64,000 bases of DNA, taken from Micrasema longulum. Its lineage: Eukaryota > Arthropoda > Insecta > Trichoptera > Brachycentridae. The stretch lies in the NCBI GenBank assembly GCA_022494885.1, contig JAGVSM010000231.1:1-64000 (forward strand). The letters are read 5' to 3'. Below the pieces are notes generated by a model. It had not been told where the DNA came from. It saw nothing but the letters and a program-made list of their open reading frames with translations, and made no database searches. Of this stretch, positions 59,780 to 64,000 are shown in pieces (position 1 is the first letter of the stretch; every line of letters starts with the position of its first letter). Made by a program: the position numbers and the translations under genes.

Positions 59780-60125
59780 TGAATTTATTGCAACAGAGAG
59801 GAAAAACATTTTTGAGAATGGTATATGGATGTCTAGGCATTTACAGGGCTTATGACCTGTCTTTGGCTGGTTAAAGTGGCCACTTTAATTATGGAAGAGT
59901 TGAGGAAATGTGGATGTTTAAACATAGGCAGAATGGTGAAAGTTACACAGTGCGTAAAGTGGCCACTCAAACCAGCTAATGACAGGTCATAAGCCCTGTA
60001 AATGCCTAGACTTTCATATTCCCTTCTCGAAAATGATTTCCCTCTCTTTTGCAATAAATTTAAATAACTCGAATAAAACCCTAGGAAGGAAATCCAGCCA
60101 GTCTGCAAGCATTTGGACATACTGA
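59780..60125. repeat. Family A foldback with arms of about 105 bp
   Basis: Left arm 59780-59886 (TTGCAACAGAGAGGAAAAAC, TTACAGGGCTTATGACCTGT, AAAGTGGCCACTTTA) and right arm about 59955-60063 (TAAAGTGGCCACTCAAACCA, GACAGGTCATAAGCCCTGTA, CCCTCTCTTTTGCAATAAAT) are inverse, separated by about 70 bp. The right end continues to CAGTCTGCAAGCATTTGGAC and ATACTGAAACATTG. Confidence 0.8.
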
Positions 60126-60254
60126 AACATTGTTAAATAAATATTATTATTGAAACTACGTATTTGAGAAACTGAAAAAGTAAAATTAAAAATGATGATA
60201 GAAGACAAAAATGATTAGGAGGTGTTGTGTTTAAAATAAAGAGATATTTAAAAA

Positions 60255-60430
60255 ATTGTGGGCGTGAGCTGGATTCAACGCTCTTGAGAGTTATTCATAT
60301 TAAAATATTACAACAGAGATAAAGAACATTATAACTTAAACATAAGCAGAATGGTGAATGTTAAAGTGTGTAAAATGGCCACTTAAACCAGGCAATGACA
60401 GTTTTTCTTAATCTATGTTGTTATATATAT
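60255..60430. repeat. Family A, internally deleted copy
   Basis: GAGCTGGATTCAACGCTCTT, ATATTACAACAGAGATAAAG, then directly CATAAGCAGAATGGTGAATG and AAATGGCCACTTAAACCAGG. The central part is missing. Confidence 0.6.
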
Positions 60431-61225
60431 TTAAACAAAATAAAAATATTTATGAAATAATATGATAAACTGCCGTAGCAAAAAAGGAAAATAATTAGAT
60501 TACTAAGCAGTTTTATCAAAATATTATTTTTAGCGTTTTAAACGACGATTTGCGTCAAAAAACAGCTGAGAAAATAGTGTAAAAGTTTGCATCGTTTCAA
60601 GAATGACTTGCATTAAACTCGCATCAACACGGGAACATTTATAGCGGAGTCGATACTACGCAGATAAGTTCAGAGGGTTTTATGTTTAGCAGTTGCCAGC
60701 ACTTTTCCAAAGTGTTGGTAGAATTTATTTAAACTCTTGTGTATTGCTGGGAAAAGTAAGGATGTGTTTGTACACTTTTCTTCACGAAAATGCTTTTTGT
60801 TATGCTAACAAAGAAAAATCCAATCAACATTAACACAGAAACAAGATAAATTACATCTGTAAAAGCGTTTGACAATTATTTACCTTTTTTCATTTGTGGT
60901 AAGATCGTCTCAGCACATTTCTGTTTTATTCTGTACTTTGTGAAAATTTCACATGCTTTATGGTAAGCATTCTATTAAAAGGCTGCAAAATGGACATTGA
61001 AAATTGTGTTACAATATATTTATTTATTTGTTTTTTTTACAATTGATCTTTTACATTAAAAATAATATTCTTCACTGAAATGTCCCGTGCCGAGGAAGAC
61101 ATTTTATATAATCTTGAAACATGCTTTATTAAACATAATTAAATCATTATCTTTAATATATATAAAACAATAAAAACACATAAAACTCACAAATAAAACA
61201 TTCTAGTTCTATTTGGCGTGATCTT
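60431..61225. other. Unassigned AT-rich sequence
   Basis: Nothing recognised. Confidence 0.4.
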
Positions 61226-61229
61226 CTCA

Positions 61230-61490
61230 TCAATCCGTGCACATCCCACTTTCATGGCTTTTTCGGTCTTCCTCTATTTCTGCATCCATCAACATTTGCA
61301 TTGTCAATATTCTTAGTCATTCTTTTGCTGTCCATTTGCTCTACATGTCCATTTCAACAGCATTCAGCCCACTTTAATCCCGGATTTCCAAGCCCATACT
61401 TTTCCCATCAGGGCTTGGAAATCCAATTAGGGTCGGGACCGGGACTAGATTGTGAACTGCTTATTTTGCGTGATAAACTCAGGTGGTCTT
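61230..61490 (-). pseudogene. LINE ORF2 tail remnant
   Basis: Minus strand: KLAV-like start near 61480, GLNAVEMDM, stop, SKWTAKE, LRILTMQMLMDAEIEEDRKS and HESGMC. It matches NAVkMqFL, IGMRILMDPEIEKDQEKH of the copy at 49318-49713, with the segment between deleted. Confidence 0.5.
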
Positions 61491-61669
61491 AAATTCAAAG
61501 GGTTTAATCAATTCAATCATAATATTCCAATGACGATTAAACAAATAATTTTATGGAAAATTGCAGTTAAAACAATCTTTAAAATCAGTAAAAAATAAAA
61601 GACGAACGCGTAAGCTAGAACACAACGATGCGGACATAATATCTCCACTTGATTTTCTAATTCAGAATT

Positions 61670-61750
61670 TGTACCTGAGAGCAGCCATCAAGTTGAAAAC
61701 ACTCGTCTAGAGTTTTGGTTCTATTTCACAAACAGAATCGTATTTTTTAC
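61670..61750 (+). repeat. Repeat family G, copy 2
   Basis: TACCTGAGAGCAGCCATCAA then GTTGAAAACACTCGTCTAGA and TTTTGGTTCTATTTCACAAA. Compare 10888-10965. Confidence 0.5.
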
Positions 61751-61844
61751 CCACTTTGACACAGAGTAAAACTTACGCTTATACTGGAAGAAAATAAATA
61801 ATTATTGGTTTAATAAAATAAATTAAACAACTTTGTTTTTAACC

Positions 61845-62710
61845 ACCAATTATTTTTTTTTCCACCGACCGGTTTCAAAGCAAACAAAATTTTTCTTCAA
61901 GGTTTACGTAACTATAGTCCTTAAAATATAGCTTGATTAGAATAACAGATGTCAAACTCATTTCATTAGTGATGGGATATTACTGATCACTGATCAAATC
62001 GATTTTATCAGTTGTTTCATGCAATCATGAAACTCTGTTTCCAAAAATTGATATAAAAAAAGCAAAAACAAGCCTATTTTAGTGTGTTTAACACAATTAT
62101 TCACCAAAAAATAAGACATTTATACCTTTTTCATAAACAACATCAAATTTATTATTTTTTTATTCGATCAATTTACATTGATCAATTTGTCCCATCTCTA
62201 ACGTTTTTGCAAAATGATGTACATAACTTTGTAAGAACGTTGTTAATAATTAGGTGTATTTTTAGTTTCAAAGTTGATTTTAAATATTAATGTTGATTTA
62301 TGTTTCAACCATTGTATAAAAAAGTTTAATTAACACGCCAGATACAAATGATTTTTCGTGTGTCAATATAAATAACTCCTTTGACGTTACTACAATGTTA
62401 TGTCATCACTTTTTCTGACAACTGTCATTCTAATTATGTTACATTTTAAGGACTATGATGAATTATTTCTTATTTTATTTTATCCATGTTTACTCAATAC
62501 TACACAATTTCTTTTGATCCACTCCTGTCTAGTTTCGAAAGTATTCATCTCAAATAACCACCCTTTTAGAAAAAAAAGAGACTTGATTTATCAGCTCCAC
62601 GTGTAGCATTTAGTAAACATGGATAAAATAAAATATAAAATTATTTATAAGTTACGAAAACCGTGACGAAGAAGCTGGTTTGCTTGGAAACCGGTCGGTG
62701 GAAAAAAACA
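61845..62710. mobile_element. Possible foldback element bounded by inverted family C ends
   Basis: The left end reads TTTTCCACCGACCGGTTTCA, AAGCAAACAAAATTTTTCTT and GTTTACGTAAC (61858-61912). The right end read inward gives TTTTCCACCGACCGGTTTCC, AAGCAAACCAGCTTCTTCGT and GTTTTCGTAAC (62703-62650). The interior of about 740 bp is AT-rich without coding. The family C motif also occurs alone at 6425 and 42190. Confidence 0.55.
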
Positions 62711-62720
62711 TAAAAAAGTG

Positions 62721-63345
62721 AACAATATTTTGAGTTTGTCCAAATTCTTGTAGACAAGGACTGGATTCAACTCCCTGGGGAGCCGTTTATATCAACATAT
62801 TACAACAGAGATGAAGAACATTTAAGAAAAGGTAATATAGAAGTCTAGGCATCTACAGGGCTTATGACCTGTCAATGGCTGGTTTAAGTGGCCACTTTAC
62901 ACACTGTGTAACATTCACCATTCTGCCCATTTTAGAACATCTATATTCCTTCAATTATTTTATCTGTTGATGTTTGTGAAGTTAACGAGCTGAAACCTTT
63001 ATTTATGCGGGTGAGATTCATCTAATTGAATTATTTCACCTACATACTAGGCAACGCCTGAAAATATCATTTTTTTTTTTTTTTTTCAATTTCTTTACTT
63101 CTTCATGGACCAGGTAATTTATCAACAATATTTTGAGTTTGTCAACGTCAAACATCAACAGATGAAAGAATTGAAGGAATATAGATGTTCAAATATAGGC
63201 AGAATGGTGAATGTTACACAGTGTGCAAAATGGCCACTTAAACCAGCCATTGACAGGTCATAAGCCCTGTAGATGCCTAGACTTCTATATTACCTTTTCT
63301 CAAATGTTCTTTATCTCTGTTGTAATATGTTGATAAAAATAGTGG
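62721..63345. repeat. Family A foldback, largest pair (arms of about 187 bp)
   Basis: Left arm 62791-62977 and right arm 63149-63334 are reverse complements over nearly their whole length, around a spacer of about 172 bp. They share CTACAGGGCTTATGACCTGT, AAGTGGCCACTT, ACACTGTGTAACATTCACCA and CATCTGTTGATGTTTG-like ends. AACAATATTTTGAGTTTGTC occurs as a direct repeat at 62721-62740 and 63123-63142. The right arm ends 137 bp before the Ig exon (63472). Confidence 0.85.
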
Positions 63346-63471
63346 TTGAAAACAAAGTTAGTTCTTCAAATATAAAATTTATATTTATAATATTGGTATA
63401 TTTAATAAGTTTTGTTTTTGTTTCTGCTTGCTTTAATTTTTGGGAATGTAATTTTATATATTTTTTTTTAG

Positions 63472-63629
63472 GAGAGTTAGGGCGTCGTCCATTGATTCTC
63501 GGGGGCAACAGAGGTCGCGCCCGTTCTGGTCCTTACTTTGAAGAAGACAGTCCATCTCTCAACATCACCGCTCCTTCGGGGTCCACTGTCTTCATGGACT
63601 GTAGAGTAGCCATGCTCCAAGACAAAGTG
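63472..63629 (+). CDS. Dpr-family protein, exon encoding start of Ig V-set domain 1
   Basis: A 158-nt exon. It enters in phase 1 (G plus GA gives Gly238) and ends in phase 0 after Val290 at a GTAAGG donor (63630). Residues 259-290 run YFEEDSPSLNITAPSG and then FMDCRVAMLQDKV. This is the A to C strand region of the first V-set Ig domain of Dpr proteins: an acidic FxxxxP start, an NxT sequon (Asn268), Gly274, and the B-strand cysteine (Cys281) followed by RV, L and DK. In Dpr proteins the next exon would start at the VSWIR segment with the conserved Trp. Residues 242-255 contain basic runs (LGRR, RGRAR) that resemble furin-type sites. Dpr proteins are neuronal cell-surface receptors that bind DIP partners during synaptic matching. 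The family is clear from this motif, but the paralog number is not determinable here. Invertebrate zig-8-like two-Ig proteins belong to the same group. Confidence 0.85.
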
Positions 63630-64000
63630 GTAAGGAATGTTCATCATCATTATTTTTTTCTGACTGTCAACCGGTGGTGAATTGGGCACTGTATTGATAT
63701 TCAAATTGCAGCGTAGCTGGATCATTTTTGTTGCAAACAAGGTAAGTTGAGGAATAACTGAAATAATAAAAAATGCAATGTCAAAACACTTTTCAAGGAA
63801 ATATTTAGAGTCAACCCTTCCTGGAATCGAACCCGGTAGCTCAAGCATGGTAAGCGAACGCACCAACCACTACATTACGAGGCGGACTTTTCTCCACTTT
63901 TTTTTTACTTGATACGAAATCAAGTTGAAAACATTTGTCAAGGATTCTGGATATATTTTACAAAGAAACATTATTCTTTACCCGCCTGGACTCAAACGAT
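63630..64000 (+). other. Start of intron 3 of the Dpr-like gene
   Basis: Begins with GTAAGG. It is occupied almost at once by a minus-strand SINE-1 copy (63640-63888) and then by a piece of repeat family G. The downstream coding exons (rest of Ig1, Ig2, C-terminal anchor) are outside the window. Confidence 0.6.
63640..63888 (-). repeat. SINE-1 copy directly after the Ig exon donor
   Basis: CATCATCATT tail at the left, GCACTGTATTGATATTCAAA and GCAGCGTAGCTGGATCATTT in the body. The tRNA-like head on the right is read on the minus strand (CCTCGTAATGTAGTGGTTGG, B-box GGGTTCGATTCCAGGAAGGG). It begins about 10 bp inside intron 3. The antisense ORFs over exon and SINE are by-products. Confidence 0.78.

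Larger units (their letters stand above)
56597..63471 (+). other. Intron 2 of the Dpr-like gene (about 6.9 kb)
   Basis: Donor GTGAGA at 56597; acceptor is a T-run ending TTTAG at 63471. It contains a decayed mariner (about 56880-57330), a SINE, several foldback-family copies and a large inverted repeat that stops 137 bp before the Ig exon. Confidence 0.65.

Noticed and set aside
63477..63866. 129-codon minus-strand frame over the Ig exon and SINE
   Set aside because: Antisense of the Dpr Ig exon joined to a SINE; the + strand carries the conserved Ig motif and splice sites.
1..64000. Prokaryotic operons, CRISPR arrays, riboswitches, or a viral genome
   Set aside because: Spliced exons, SINE/LINE content and AT-rich noncoding DNA point to an insect chromosome. 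No regularly spaced repeat-spacer array or viral gene was seen.

Overview
This is a strongly AT-rich stretch of eukaryotic, almost certainly insect, genomic DNA. It has no operons and no dense coding. Three spliced exons on the + strand join in phase across very large introns, and the rest is transposon debris. The last exon begins an immunoglobulin V-set domain of the Dpr (defective proboscis extension response) cell-surface family, which is best known from arthropods. The tRNA-headed SINEs, RTE/Jockey-like LINE tails, mariner, piggyBac, hAT, pogo and Helitron pieces also fit an insect. I cannot name the order with confidence.

The only host gene I can support is the 5' part of a Dpr-like gene. 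It has a signal-peptide exon (CDS 10193-10244), a 660-nt linker exon (55937-56596) and the first half of Ig domain 1 (63472-63629). All splice sites are canonical and the phases match (1-1, 1-1, then 0). The visible protein is 290 residues, from the initiator Met to just past the first Ig cysteine. The rest of the gene lies beyond the right edge. Intron 1 is about 45.7 kb and intron 2 about 6.9 kb, and nearly everything else annotated here lies inside them.

Layout. 1-10 kb: unassigned AT-rich DNA, a 55-bp foldback (1851-2071), a tandem duplication (2321-2617), a Helitron-type 3' terminus with serial small hairpins (5768-6234) and two LINE 3' fragments (7.3-8.3 kb). 10-18 kb: the first coding exon, LINE remnants, a decayed piggyBac element with TTAA at both ends (13034-14680), several copies of a palindrome-rich foldback family (family A), a 10-bp minisatellite and an RTE tail. 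18-36 kb: mostly featureless, with a mariner remnant (22.3 kb), LINE tails, SINEs, a complete SINE with target-site duplication (30746-31003), a hAT-like end (33283) and a 111-bp tandem repeat (35.9 kb). 36-50 kb: a 10-bp microsatellite, foldback copies, SINEs and LINE tails. 50-64 kb: a nested SINE pair, an interrupted minus-strand LINE with the RT catalytic motif, a pogo-like end, the linker exon, a mariner remnant, large foldbacks, and the Ig exon flanked closely by a foldback and a SINE.

The best candidate for something undescribed is family A. It has roughly a dozen copies in 64 kb, many of them head-to-head inverted pairs with arms of 45 to about 190 bp. One pair of arms is identical over 45 bp, and the core is a run of small perfect palindromes. 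I found no protein-coding novelty, no CRISPR array and no bona fide RNA gene.
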